Assembly (NCBI GenBank): GCA_963669405.2
Contig: CAXXHF010000002.1
Location: 2,542,001 to 2,606,000, forward strand
Direction: 5' to 3'
Length of the DNA stretch: 64,000 bases
DNA from: Aureisphaera sp963669405
Lineage (GTDB): Bacteria; Bacteroidota; Bacteroidia; Flavobacteriales; Flavobacteriaceae
The first letter of the stretch is position 1, and each line of letters begins with the position of its first letter. Position numbers and translations under genes: made by a program. Below, in pieces: positions 51,872 to 60,309 of this stretch. The notes below the pieces were generated by a model. That model was not told the origin of the DNA and ran no database searches. It saw only the letters and a program-made list of their open reading frames with translations.

Positions 51872-53158
51872 ATGCCAGAAGTTGAATTTAAACTCCCAAA
51901 AATGGGAGAGTCTATTACCGAAGGAACCATACTTAGTTGGGTGGTTCAAGAAGGAGAATCCTTTGAAGAAGGGGATATTTTGGTAGAGGTAGGGACTGAT
52001 AAGGTAGATAATGAAGTGCCTGCACCATCAGCAGGGACCATGATACGTCATGAAGTAGCTGCGAAAGACGTGGTAGCAGTTGGAGCAACCATTGCGATTT
52101 TGGATGCATCTACAGATTCAGTATCCAAGAAACAAGAAACGTTTGTATCAGAAAGTCCTACAAAGAAAAAAGCGGGTACTTCTAAGATTTCAAAAACAAA
52201 GAAATCTGTTTCTCAAACAGCTTTTAAGGTGAATGAGAATGTATTCATTTCTCCATTGGTGGATAGCATGGCGCGTAAACATCATATAAGTTATGAAGAG
52301 TTGGCCAGAATCCCAGGAACCGGAAAAGATGGAAGACTTCGTAAAAGTGATGTGAATCAGTATATAGAAGAAGGAAGACCTTTTCAATTTGCACAACCTG
52401 TAGTCGAAAAATCTGGATTTCAGGTGCCCGATCTTCAATTTGACAAAGGAACGGGTAAAGTTGTTGAAATGGATCGTATGCGAGAGATGATTGCCGATCA
52501 TATGGTTTTCAGCAAGCATACGTCACCACATGTTACGGCCTATGTAGAGGCAGATCTTACCGAAATGGTAAACTGGCGTAATGCTAATAAAATACCTTTT
52601 CAAGAAAAATATGGTGAAAAACTAACGTTTACACCACTATTTATTGAATGTGTGGCAAAAGCCATTCAAGCATTCCCTATGATCAATTCCTCTTTAGATG
52701 GTAAAAACATCATTGTAAAAGAACATATAAATATAGGAATGGCTACGGCCCTTCCTAGTGGTAATCTCATTGTTCCCGTGGTAAAGGATGCTGACAAAAA
52801 GGATTTGAAAGCTTTGGCAGTGGCTACCAATGAGTTGGTGACAAAAGCACGTGAAGGAAAATTAAAAGGAGATGATACTAAAGGGAGTACTTTCACTATT
52901 AGTAACGTGGGAACCTTTGGAAGTTTGATGGGGACCCCCATAATCAATCAACCAGAAGCTGCCATTCTAGCAACCGGAATTATTAAGAAAAGAGCAGAAG
53001 TGATGGAAAACCCAGAAGGAGATTCCATCGAAATTAGAAATATGATGTACCTATCCCTTTCATTTGACCACCGTATAGTGGATGGTTATTTGGCCGGATC
53101 TTTTTTACGAAGAATTGCCGATGAAATGGAAGGGTTTGATATAAAAAGAACAATTTAG
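51872..53158 (+). CDS. 2-oxoacid dehydrogenase E2 (dihydrolipoyl acyltransferase)
   Basis: A 428-residue E2: one lipoyl domain (KLPKMGESITEGTILSW, lipoyl Lys in VGTDKVDNEVPAP), an E3/E1-binding domain (ISPLVDSMARKHHISYEELARIPGTGKDGRLRKSDVNQYI), and the acyltransferase core (MDRMREMIADHMVFSKHTSPHVTAYVEADLTEMV, SFDHRIVDGYLAGSFLRRI with catalytic His and Asp). With the fused E1 at 54224 it makes a dehydrogenase complex; the E3 must come from elsewhere. It begins 9 bp after paaY, continuing the paa transcript. Confidence 0.95.
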   Translation: MPEVEFKLPKMGESITEGTILSWVVQEGESFEEGDILVEVGTDKVDNEVPAPSAGTMIRHEVAAKDVVAVGATIAILDASTDSVSKKQETFVSESPTKKKAGTSKISKTKKSVSQTAFKVNENVFISPLVDSMARKHHISYEELARIPGTGKDGRLRKSDVNQYIEEGRPFQFAQPVVEKSGFQVPDLQFDKGTGKVVEMDRMREMIADHMVFSKHTSPHVTAYVEADLTEMVNWRNANKIPFQEKYGEKLTFTPLFIECVAKAIQAFPMINSSLDGKNIIVKEHINIGMATALPSGNLIVPVVKDADKKDLKALAVATNELVTKAREGKLKGDDTKGSTFTISNVGTFGSLMGTPIINQPEAAILATGIIKKRAEVMENPEGDSIEIRNMMYLSLSFDHRIVDGYLAGSFLRRIADEMEGFDIKRTI

Positions 53159-53160
53159 AT

Positions 53161-54222
53161 ATGATAGCTACAGATAGCATAAAAATTACCACAGTTGAAA
53201 GTTCCAAAGTATCCGAATTAGACTTTAGCAATATCCCACTTGGGAGAACTTTTACAGACCATATGTTCGTTTGCGATTATCATGATGGACAATGGAATAA
53301 CCCAAGAGTGGAGCCTTTGTCACATATACCAACACATCCAGCAGCAATGGCTTTGCATTATGGTCAGGCAATTTTCGAAGGAATGAAAGCCACTATTTCA
53401 GAAAATGGAGTCCCAATGTTATTCAGAGCCGGAAAGAATGCAGCTCGACTCAATTTCAGTGCACGTAGAATGGGAATGCCTGAATTTCCAGAAGACCTAT
53501 TTGTAGAAGGATTAAAAACTTTGGTAAAGGTGGAGCGCAATTGGATTCCCCCACAAGACGGGAGTGCATTATACCTACGTCCTTTTATGTATGCAGACGA
53601 GCCTTTTATTGGAATGCGGGCGGCAACCAGTTTCAAGTTTTTGATCATAGCTTCACCCGCAGGCCCTTTTTTCAGTAAGCGGATAAAACTGTATGCCGAA
53701 AAAAAATATATTCGAGCGGCCGAAGGAGGCACAGGAGAGGCCAAAGCGGCCGGGAATTATGCCGCTGCCATTCGTCCTACCGAAATTGCCAAATCCAAAG
53801 GTTACGATCAAGTACTTTGGTTAGATGCGCTGAAACACGAATACATTCAGGAAGTAGGAACCATGAACATCTTCTTCAAAATAGATGGAAAGTTCATCAC
53901 ACCTAATCTGGATGGGGCCATTCTTGACGGGATTACCCGAATGAGCGTGATTGCATTACTTCAGGACAAAGGATTTGAAGTAGAGCAACGCCCAATTTCT
54001 ATTCATGAGATTAAAAAAGCATCAGAAAATGGCACTCTAGAAGAAGCCTTCGGAACCGGGACGGCTGTAGGAATTGCCTATATTCAAGAGATAGGATGGG
54101 GAGAAGAAACACTACATGTGAGTAATGATAGTCCTGTAGGATTGGATGTAAATAACACACTTAATGCCATTAAAACTGGCAAAATTGAAGATAAATTTAA
54201 TTGGATGACCCAAGTTCAATAA
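53161..54222 (+). CDS. ilvE: Branched-chain amino acid aminotransferase family (class IV)
   Basis: A 353-residue PLP aminotransferase of the type II branched-chain family: HYGQAIFEGMKATISENG, FRAGKNAARLNFSARRMGMPEFP, LYLRPFMYA, the PLP-lysine segment GEAKAAGNYAAAIRPTEIAK, and EYIQEVGTMNIFF with DGAILDGITRMSV. Gene is 2 bp after the E2 stop and 1 bp before E1, so it is tightly coupled to the dehydrogenase. Branched-chain substrates are the default; aromatic acceptance (phenylalanine) is possible and would fit the operon. Confidence 0.92.
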   Translation: MIATDSIKITTVESSKVSELDFSNIPLGRTFTDHMFVCDYHDGQWNNPRVEPLSHIPTHPAAMALHYGQAIFEGMKATISENGVPMLFRAGKNAARLNFSARRMGMPEFPEDLFVEGLKTLVKVERNWIPPQDGSALYLRPFMYADEPFIGMRAATSFKFLIIASPAGPFFSKRIKLYAEKKYIRAAEGGTGEAKAAGNYAAAIRPTEIAKSKGYDQVLWLDALKHEYIQEVGTMNIFFKIDGKFITPNLDGAILDGITRMSVIALLQDKGFEVEQRPISIHEIKKASENGTLEEAFGTGTAVGIAYIQEIGWGEETLHVSNDSPVGLDVNNTLNAIKTGKIEDKFNWMTQVQ

Positions 54223-54223
54223 A

Positions 54224-56314
54224 ATGATAAAAGAACAAGTACAAGATTTGAACGCTTCTTCCATAGATAAAGAAATATTACTGAAAGGTTTTAGGAATTT
54301 GGTAACTGCCAAGGCTATGACATTTCAGTACGAAGAGAATTTTAAAGTGGTCTCTAAATATGTGCATGCCACATCGCGGGGACATGAGGTCATACAGACG
54401 GCAGTGGGAATGCAATTGACACCAAAAGACTATGCATTTCCCTATTATAGGGATGACAGTATGTTGTTGGCAATTGGTATGAAGCCCTATGAATTAATGC
54501 TCCAGGTATTGGCCAAAAAGGATGATCCATTCTCTGGCGGAAGAACTTATTATTGCCATCCAAGTTTACGGGATGACGACAAACCAAAGATTCCACATCA
54601 AAGTTCGGCAACGGGAATGCAGGCTATTCCAGCGACGGGAGTTGCTATGGGGTTTTGGTACTCTGAAGCAGAGAGCCTAACGACTCACCCAGATGGAGAA
54701 GCGCCGGTAGTTGTTTGCTCCTTGGGAGATGCCTCTGTCACCGAAGGTGAGATAGCCGAGGCTTTTCAAATGGCTGCCCTAAAACAATTACCTATTCTAT
54801 ACTTAGTTCAGGATAACGGATGGGACATTAGCGCCAATGCTGAAGAAACCCGAGCACAGGATGCTTATGAATATGCCCAAGGATTTCATGGGTTGGAAGC
54901 GGTAACCATAGATGGAACCGACTTTGAGGAATCTTATACAACAATTCAGCATGTTATAGAAACTATTCGGAAAGAACGAAGACCCTTCTTAGTGCATGCC
55001 AAAGTTCCCTTGTTAAATCATCATACCTCTGGGGTACGGATGGAATGGTACCGAGATGATCTTGAAGAAGCCCGAAGCCGTGATCCCTATCCTAAATTCA
55101 AGGAATTGCTAAAGTCTCGTGGTTTTTCTGAAGATGAACTGCAAGAAATAGAAAACGAATGCATTGATGGGGTGCGTGCCGATTTGGATCGTGCATTGAA
55201 AGCCGAGGACCCCAAACCCGAAGATTTATTCACCCATGATTTTGCTCCAACACCCATCACAGAGGAAGTAGGGGGACGTTCCCCGGAAGGAGCTGATAAA
55301 GTGGTGATGGTAGATTGTGCCTTGTTCGCCATTGAAGAATTAATGGCTAAAAATCCAGAGTGTTTATTGTACGGACAAGATGTAGGAGGAAGATTGGGAG
55401 GAGTGTTCCGGGAAGCAGCTACGCTGGCACAGAAGTTTGGTGATAACCGCGTATTTAATACACCTATACAGGAAGCATTCATTGTAGGATCAACAGTAGG
55501 GATGAGTGCCGTTGGGCTGAAACCCATCGTTGAGGTGCAATTTGCCGATTATATCTGGCCAGGTCTCAATCAACTTTTTACAGAGGTGAGCCGAAGCTGT
55601 TATCTATCTAACGGAAAATGGCCCGTTTCTATGATTTTACGTGTTCCTATCGGAGCTTATGGTAGTGGAGGTCCCTATCACTCGTCCTCAGTAGAAAGTG
55701 TAGTGACAAACATTAGAGGGCTAAAGATTGCATATCCTAGTAATGGAGCTGATTTAAAAGGACTGATGAAAGCTGCTTATCACGATCCTAATCCTGTAGT
55801 TATTTTTGAACACAAAGGATTGTATTGGAGTAAGGTGCCGGGGACCAAAGGTGCCACATCTGTAGAACCTGCGGAAGACTATGTGCTTCCTTTTGGAAAA
55901 GCTTGGGTGCTTCAAGAAATCTGGGAGCAAGAAGAAGAGGAAACACTCTCTATTATTACTTATGGAATGGGAGTGCATTGGGCCATCAATGCGTCAGAAG
56001 AGTTAGGATTGCAAGATTCTATTGAAATTGTAGATCTTAGAACGTTGCATCCTTTGGACTATGACACCGTATTTAAAAGCGTGAAGAAGTGTGGAAAATG
56101 CCTAGTGGTAACTGAAGAACCTTCAGAAAACAGTTTCAGCAGAGCACTTCAAGGAAGAATTCAGGAAGAATGTTTCCAAGAATTGGATGCTCCTGTTATG
56201 GTCATTGGTAGTGAGAATATGCCAGCCATACCATTAAATTCTACTTTGGAACAAACCATGATTCCTTCAGTGGAAAAGGTGAAAAAGAAAATGGAAGAGC
56301 TATTGAGTTATTAA
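54224..56314 (+). CDS. 2-oxoacid dehydrogenase E1, fused alpha and beta subunits
   Basis: A 696-residue thiamine-diphosphate enzyme. The first 350 residues are E1-alpha (GHEVIQTAVGMQLTPKDYAFPYYRD, VVCSLGDASVTEGEIAEAFQMAALKQLPILYLVQDNGWDIS with the GDA...N motif for ThDP, HTSGVRMEWYRDDLE). The rest is E1-beta (VDCALFAIEELMAKNPECLLYGQDVGGRLGGVFREA, FNTPIQEAFIVGSTVGMSAVGLKPIVEVQFADYIWPGL, IVDLRTLHPLDYDTVFKSVKKCGKCLVVTEEP). This fused form is usual for branched-chain E1 in Bacteroidota. Last gene of the long transcript, before a strong terminator. Confidence 0.95.
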   Translation: MIKEQVQDLNASSIDKEILLKGFRNLVTAKAMTFQYEENFKVVSKYVHATSRGHEVIQTAVGMQLTPKDYAFPYYRDDSMLLAIGMKPYELMLQVLAKKDDPFSGGRTYYCHPSLRDDDKPKIPHQSSATGMQAIPATGVAMGFWYSEAESLTTHPDGEAPVVVCSLGDASVTEGEIAEAFQMAALKQLPILYLVQDNGWDISANAEETRAQDAYEYAQGFHGLEAVTIDGTDFEESYTTIQHVIETIRKERRPFLVHAKVPLLNHHTSGVRMEWYRDDLEEARSRDPYPKFKELLKSRGFSEDELQEIENECIDGVRADLDRALKAEDPKPEDLFTHDFAPTPITEEVGGRSPEGADKVVMVDCALFAIEELMAKNPECLLYGQDVGGRLGGVFREAATLAQKFGDNRVFNTPIQEAFIVGSTVGMSAVGLKPIVEVQFADYIWPGLNQLFTEVSRSCYLSNGKWPVSMILRVPIGAYGSGGPYHSSSVESVVTNIRGLKIAYPSNGADLKGLMKAAYHDPNPVVIFEHKGLYWSKVPGTKGATSVEPAEDYVLPFGKAWVLQEIWEQEEEETLSIITYGMGVHWAINASEELGLQDSIEIVDLRTLHPLDYDTVFKSVKKCGKCLVVTEEPSENSFSRALQGRIQEECFQELDAPVMVIGSENMPAIPLNSTLEQTMIPSVEKVKKKMEELLSY

Positions 56315-56346
56315 AAAAAGCCGTCTCAAAAGGACGGCTTTTTTTT
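56313..56346. terminator. Bidirectional Rho-independent terminator ending the paa operon
   Basis: Stem with core AAAAAGCCGTC (to 56325) and GACGGCTTTTT (from 56333), seven-base loop, T run of eight on the plus side and A run on the other. It also serves the minus-strand DUF4136 gene, whose stop is at 56363. Confidence 0.92.
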
Positions 56347-56362
56347 AGCTGTAATATATTCT

Positions 56363-56908
56363 TTAATTAGCGGCAATGCCAGGAGGATAGGCAGCTAAGA
56401 TTTCCCGAACGATTTCTCGAATACGTTCATCTTTTTTGTCAATGTTACCACTCGTAATGAGCTTGGCACTCCCTACACCTTGCCATACCAATTCTTTGGT
56501 TTGAGCATCAATAAGATCAATGTAGAGACTTCCTTCTGTAGAGCGGGAAACAGTACTTCCATACGCTCCTCCATACCACCAAGGATTCCATCCCCAACCC
56601 CAACCAAAATTGTTGTTGTACACATTAATGCGTTCTCGTTCTTTGGTAAAAATGCTTACCAAAATGGTTGGATTCTCATTTTTCACCATACCCTTCGCAG
56701 AAAGTTCAGAGTCGATGGCTCGTAAGATCCTTTTTTTGTCTAAATCGCTAATTTCGGCTTTATCAATACCCGGTTTAAAAAAGGCGAAGGTATTGTAATC
56801 ACCAAAATTGGCTTCGCGGTCATAATCAGTAGCGACGCGAACCGTAGAACAAGAAGAAAGAACAGTAAGTAAGAAGAAGAGGGCAGTAATTCCTTTAAAA
56901 ATTTTCAT
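56363..56908 (-). CDS. DUF4136 lipoprotein
   Basis: A 181-residue lipoprotein: signal with lipobox LSSC (residues 17-20) and then the DUF4136 domain: DYDREANFGDYNTFAFFKPG, KKRILRAIDSELSAKGM, PTILVSIFTKERERI, GSLYIDLIDAQTKELVWQGVGSAKL and RIREIVREILAAYPP. A short Trp/Gly-rich insert (GWGWGWNPWWYGG) is typical of the family. It follows hutU by 11 bp on the same strand. Role unknown; probably attached to a periplasm-facing membrane. Confidence 0.9.
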   Translation of the reverse strand: MKIFKGITALFFLLTVLSSCSTVRVATDYDREANFGDYNTFAFFKPGIDKAEISDLDKKRILRAIDSELSAKGMVKNENPTILVSIFTKERERINVYNNNFGWGWGWNPWWYGGAYGSTVSRSTEGSLYIDLIDAQTKELVWQGVGSAKLITSGNIDKKDERIREIVREILAAYPPGIAAN

Positions 56909-56919
56909 AGCAGTAATTT

Positions 56920-58905
56920 TTAACTTAATAATTTGTCATCTACGAAATTAGGAAGCGTGACTTTAAGGGTTGGATTTCGTTCCATTTCCCTTTTAATGGC
57001 AAAAACAGCTTCCTCATTTCTAGCCCAACTACGTCTTGCAATCCCATTGTTCACATCCCAGAACAACATGGATTCCAAACGGCGTTGTGCTTCCTTAGTT
57101 CCATCAAGAACCATACCGAAACCACCATTCATTACTTCACCCCATCCAACGCCGCCACCGTTGTGAATGCTCACCCAAGTAGCGCCTCTGAAGCTGTCTC
57201 CAATGACATTGTGAATGGCCATATCTGCTGTAAATCGACTACCGTCATAGATATTTGAAGTTTCCCTAAAAGGAGAATCGGTTCCAGACACATCATGATG
57301 ATCTCGACCCAATACCACAGGGCCTATAACACCTTCTGCAATAGCTTTATTGAATGCTGAAGCAATTTTCATTCTTCCCTCAGCATCGGCATATAGTATA
57401 CGTGCCTGTGATCCTACCACTAATTTATTCTCCTGGGCACCTTTAATCCACTGGATATTGTCGGCCATTTGTTGTTGAATTTCAGCAGGAGAGTTTTTCA
57501 TCATTTCTTCGAGTACTTCGCAGGCTATGGTATCTGTTTTTTGCAGATCGACGGGATCACCAGAAGCACAAACCCATCTAAAAGGACCAAAACCATAATC
57601 AAAACACATGGGTCCCATTATATCCTGAACATAGGATGGGTATTTGAATTCCCGTTGTGGATGGTCAGGATCCATAATATCTGCTCCAGCTCTGGATGCT
57701 TCTAGTAAAAAAGCATTTCCATAATCGAAGAAATAGGTTCCCTTGGCAGTATGCCTATTAATAGCATCTGCATGTCTTCTCAGGCTTTCCTGCACCCTCT
57801 CTTTGAAAAGGCTAGGGTTGTTGGCCATCATTTCATTAGACTCTTCATAACTCATCCCTACGGGATAGTAGCCACCTGCCCACGGATTGTGAAGGGATGT
57901 TTGGTCACTTCCTAAATCAATGTGGATGTTTTCTTTATCAAAATGTTCCCATACTTCTACCACATTTCCATCATAGGCTATGGAGACGGTTTCTTTATTT
58001 TCTATGGCTGTTGCAACCCTGTCTGAAAGCTGATCTAGATTAGAGATGACTTCGTCTACCCAACCTTGACTATGCCTTGTATGAGTTGCTTTTGGATTTA
58101 CTTCGGCACATACAGTGACGCAGCCTGCAATATTTCCTGCTTTGGGTTGTGCTCCACTCATTCCGCCTAAACCTGAAGTAACGAATAGCCCTCCTTTGGT
58201 AGACTTGTTTATTTTTCGGAATCCATTCAGCACAGTAATGGTTGTTCCGTGAACAATTCCTTGTGGGCCAATATACATATAACTTCCAGCAGTCATCTGC
58301 CCGTATTGAGTAACGCCAAGGGCGTTGAATTTTTCCCAATCATCGGGTTGGGAATAGTTGGGAATCATCATTCCATTAGTAACAACAACTCTGGGGGCAT
58401 CTTTATGTGATGGAAACAACCCTAGGGGGTGGCCAGAGTACATAACCAGTGTTTGCTCATTGGTCATTTCAGATAAGTATTGCATCACCAATAGGTATTG
58501 CGCCCAATTCTGAAAAACGGCTCCATTACCTCCGTAAGTTATCAACTCATGTGGGTGTTGTGCCACAGCTGGATTCAGATTGTTCTGAATCATGAGCATG
58601 ATGGCTTTCGCCTGCTCACTTTTTCCAGGATATTCTGAAACCGGTCTCGCATACATTTCATAGTCTGGTCGGAAACGGTACATATAAATACGTCCGTGGG
58701 TTTCTAATTCTTTTTTGAATTCAGGTAGGAGGGTAGCATGGTGTACTGGATCAAAATATCGGAGTGCATTTTGAAGTGCCAACTTTTCTTCTGCTGGATT
58801 CAGGATTTTTTTTCTTTTGGGAGCGTGATTTACTTCAGGGTCGTAAAGTTTAGTGGGTGGAAGTAAGGACGGAATCCCTTGTTGTATTGCTGCTTGAAAA
58901 TTCAT
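56920..58905 (-). CDS. hutU: Urocanate hydratase, long form
   Basis: NAD-dependent urocanase of histidine degradation. 661 residues, about 100 more than Bacillus or Pseudomonas HutU (about 555), the size of the eukaryotic-like long form. Recognised: LMIQNNLNPAVAQHPHELITYGGNGAVFQNWAQYLL, MYSGHPLGLFPSH, TAGSYMYIGPQGIVHGTTITVL, GLGGMSGAQPKAGNIAG, FDYGNAFL and GPVVLGRDHHDVSGTDSPFRETSNIYDGS, SIHNGGGVGWGEVMNGGFG. No other hut genes are in the window. Confidence 0.96.
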   Translation of the reverse strand: MNFQAAIQQGIPSLLPPTKLYDPEVNHAPKRKKILNPAEEKLALQNALRYFDPVHHATLLPEFKKELETHGRIYMYRFRPDYEMYARPVSEYPGKSEQAKAIMLMIQNNLNPAVAQHPHELITYGGNGAVFQNWAQYLLVMQYLSEMTNEQTLVMYSGHPLGLFPSHKDAPRVVVTNGMMIPNYSQPDDWEKFNALGVTQYGQMTAGSYMYIGPQGIVHGTTITVLNGFRKINKSTKGGLFVTSGLGGMSGAQPKAGNIAGCVTVCAEVNPKATHTRHSQGWVDEVISNLDQLSDRVATAIENKETVSIAYDGNVVEVWEHFDKENIHIDLGSDQTSLHNPWAGGYYPVGMSYEESNEMMANNPSLFKERVQESLRRHADAINRHTAKGTYFFDYGNAFLLEASRAGADIMDPDHPQREFKYPSYVQDIMGPMCFDYGFGPFRWVCASGDPVDLQKTDTIACEVLEEMMKNSPAEIQQQMADNIQWIKGAQENKLVVGSQARILYADAEGRMKIASAFNKAIAEGVIGPVVLGRDHHDVSGTDSPFRETSNIYDGSRFTADMAIHNVIGDSFRGATWVSIHNGGGVGWGEVMNGGFGMVLDGTKEAQRRLESMLFWDVNNGIARRSWARNEEAVFAIKREMERNPTLKVTLPNFVDDKLLS

Positions 58906-59034
58906 TTAGGTGTCTATTTAATTACTACGTTACTTTTTGGATCAAAAAAGTAGTAACTAGGGATATCTAATGTCTGCGCGATGGTAATGGGTCGCTATTA
59001 ATACTCGATATGTTCTAAGATAGGCATCCAATTG

Positions 59035-59202
59035 TTATGCTTGTTTATTAGTTTTCTTGTCATAGCCATATGGGCAATGTCTACATCCGCTTTCGCAACA
59101 ATACCCTCTTTTTAAGTGATATTGCTCTGTGAAACATTTATAACCTTCAGGCGTGAGGTAATAGTCTCCTTCTTCCAGTTCTATTTTTTTCTTGAAGAAC
59201 AT
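59035..59202 (-). CDS. DUF5522-type small cysteine-rich protein
   Basis: A 55-residue protein: MFFKKKIELEEGDYYLTPEG, then CFTEQYHLKRGYCCESGCRHCPYGY, ending in a lysine/asparagine tail. The cysteine cluster (CC, C-x2-C with His) and the RGYCC-SGCRHCPYG pattern fit the DUF5522 family of Bacteroidota, perhaps binding zinc. Too short for common length cut-offs, but the frame is clean from ATG 59200-59202 to TAA. It precedes hutU by 129 bp on the same strand. Confidence 0.85.
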   Translation of the reverse strand: MFFKKKIELEEGDYYLTPEGYKCFTEQYHLKRGYCCESGCRHCPYGYDKKTNKQA

Positions 59203-59235
59203 ATTACAAAAGTACCAATTTATTAACTTGTGGAG

Positions 59236-59565
59236 ATGATTGTTTTAGTGAATCCAAATTTAATCCGAAAGGGATTTTTAGGCATAACTCTTTGGCCTTT
59301 TGTTATTCTAAAAGAAAGGCGACTTAAGACGGATGAAGTTTTCATGAACCATGAACGGATTCATTTACGGCAGCAAGCAGAGATGCTCATTGTTTTCTTC
59401 TATGTATGGTATGGCATTGAATTTTTACTTAAGTGGATGCGTTTTAAGAATAAGAAAGCTGCCTACTATGCTATTAGTTTTGAAAGAGAAGCGTATAAAA
59501 ATGAAAAAGACCTCAATTATATAAAAAAGAGGCCCTTTTGGGGGTTTATATCATATCTTTATTAA
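59236..59565 (+). CDS. Small HExxH-containing protein, metallopeptidase-like
   Basis: A 109-residue protein from ATG 59236. It has HERIHLRQQAEML (an HExxH zinc-binding pattern, about residues 39-43) then a hydrophobic helix (IVFFYVWYGIEFLLKW) and an acidic AYYAISFEREAYKNEKDL that could give the third ligand (Glu). The order resembles minimal gluzincins such as M48/M56 cores, but the size is much smaller. No family recognised; membrane association likely. Divergent from the DUF5522 gene by 33 bp. Confidence 0.7.
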   Translation: MIVLVNPNLIRKGFLGITLWPFVILKERRLKTDEVFMNHERIHLRQQAEMLIVFFYVWYGIEFLLKWMRFKNKKAAYYAISFEREAYKNEKDLNYIKKRPFWGFISYLY

Positions 59566-59582
59566 AGACTTATAGGTCTTTT
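59564..59582. terminator. Weak hairpin between convergent genes
   Basis: AAAGAC (59564-59569) and GTCTTT (59576-59581) with six-base loop. It overlaps both stop codons of the converging genes, so it might serve both. Only six base pairs. Confidence 0.35.
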
Positions 59583-59971
59583 ACGATAAGCTTGTAAGTA
59601 AATTTTGCATTAGAATTTCCACCTTCTAGTTCGGAGATCATAAATGAATGCTTGTTCTTTTTTGAAACGTAGATTCCATTGCTTTCGCCATCTAGCTGAA
59701 TGGAAATTTTAACCATGTCTTCAATACGGTCACCATCTATTAAATCTACAATTTCGGGATTGATTTGAATTTCGGCAAATCCATTTTCTAGTTTTCCAAC
59801 TCCTGATTCTCTGATTAGAATACCATCATCAGAAGTTTCGGATACGGTAGCAAAACCAGTAACGGTTTCAGCAGTTTCATAGTTCATTTGTGCATGTCCG
59901 GCAACAGATACCAAAAGGATACCGGTAACAAGAGAAATTTTTCTCAATAGTGAAAAGTAATTTGGGGCCAT
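59570..59971 (-). CDS. Small secreted protein of unknown function
   Basis: A 133-residue exported protein with a signal peptide ending near GHAQ (SLVTGILLVSVAGHAQ). The mature part is all beta: SDDGILIRESGVGKLENGFAEIQINPEIVDLI and NGIYVSKKNKHSFMISELEGGNSNAKFTYKLIVKD. That last segment resembles a domain often found at the C-terminus of tail-fibre or collagen-like surface proteins (my reading; not verified). Stands alone. Confidence 0.72.
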   Translation of the reverse strand: MAPNYFSLLRKISLVTGILLVSVAGHAQMNYETAETVTGFATVSETSDDGILIRESGVGKLENGFAEIQINPEIVDLIDGDRIEDMVKISIQLDGESNGIYVSKKNKHSFMISELEGGNSNAKFTYKLIVKDL

Positions 59972-60309
59972 AATCTTATGTATTAAATTTCTTACGTAAT
60001 ATTACAATTTTTAAAGATAAAGTGCAAAAATAATCGATGAAATGCACTTTCTCAATAATTGCATTTTGTAATTAACTGACAATCAATAAATTAAAATCAA
60101 TAAAAATTATGCTTTATTGATCTGATTGTAATGTATTGTATTATAGGAAGATAGAGGCTAGTAGGAGCCCGTCATCTTCATAGCTTTTTGTTTTATAAAC
60201 GGGAAAATTGCTATTATAGTATTTAGGTGTTGAATTACAAATAATAAATAAAGGGTTTAATGATTAATCATTAAACCCTTTATAAGTAATCAATTTTCTT
60301 TTTTAAAGA
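59972..60309. other. AT-rich intergenic region
   Basis: About 340 bp without a gene. It contains only the large palindrome (60248-60283) that terminates the minus-strand T9SS gene; no promoter or small frame is convincing. The part 60000-60130 is very AT-rich. Confidence 0.6.
60248..60283 (-). terminator. 36-bp perfect palindrome, terminator of the choice-of-anchor B gene
   Basis: Arms 60248-60265 and 60266-60283 are exact reverse complements (core AAAGGGTTTAATG and CATTAAACCCTTT), with no spacer. On the minus strand it follows the stop at 60310 by 27 bp and leads into TTTATTTATTATTTG, an imperfect T run. Terminator use is likely. Confidence 0.7.

Noticed and set aside
59084..59096. CCGCTTTCGC similar to the palindromic motif after the GIY-YIG gene, possible dispersed repeat
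   Set aside because: It lies within the DUF5522 coding sequence (codons for CESGCR) and lacks the second arm, so the match is probably chance.
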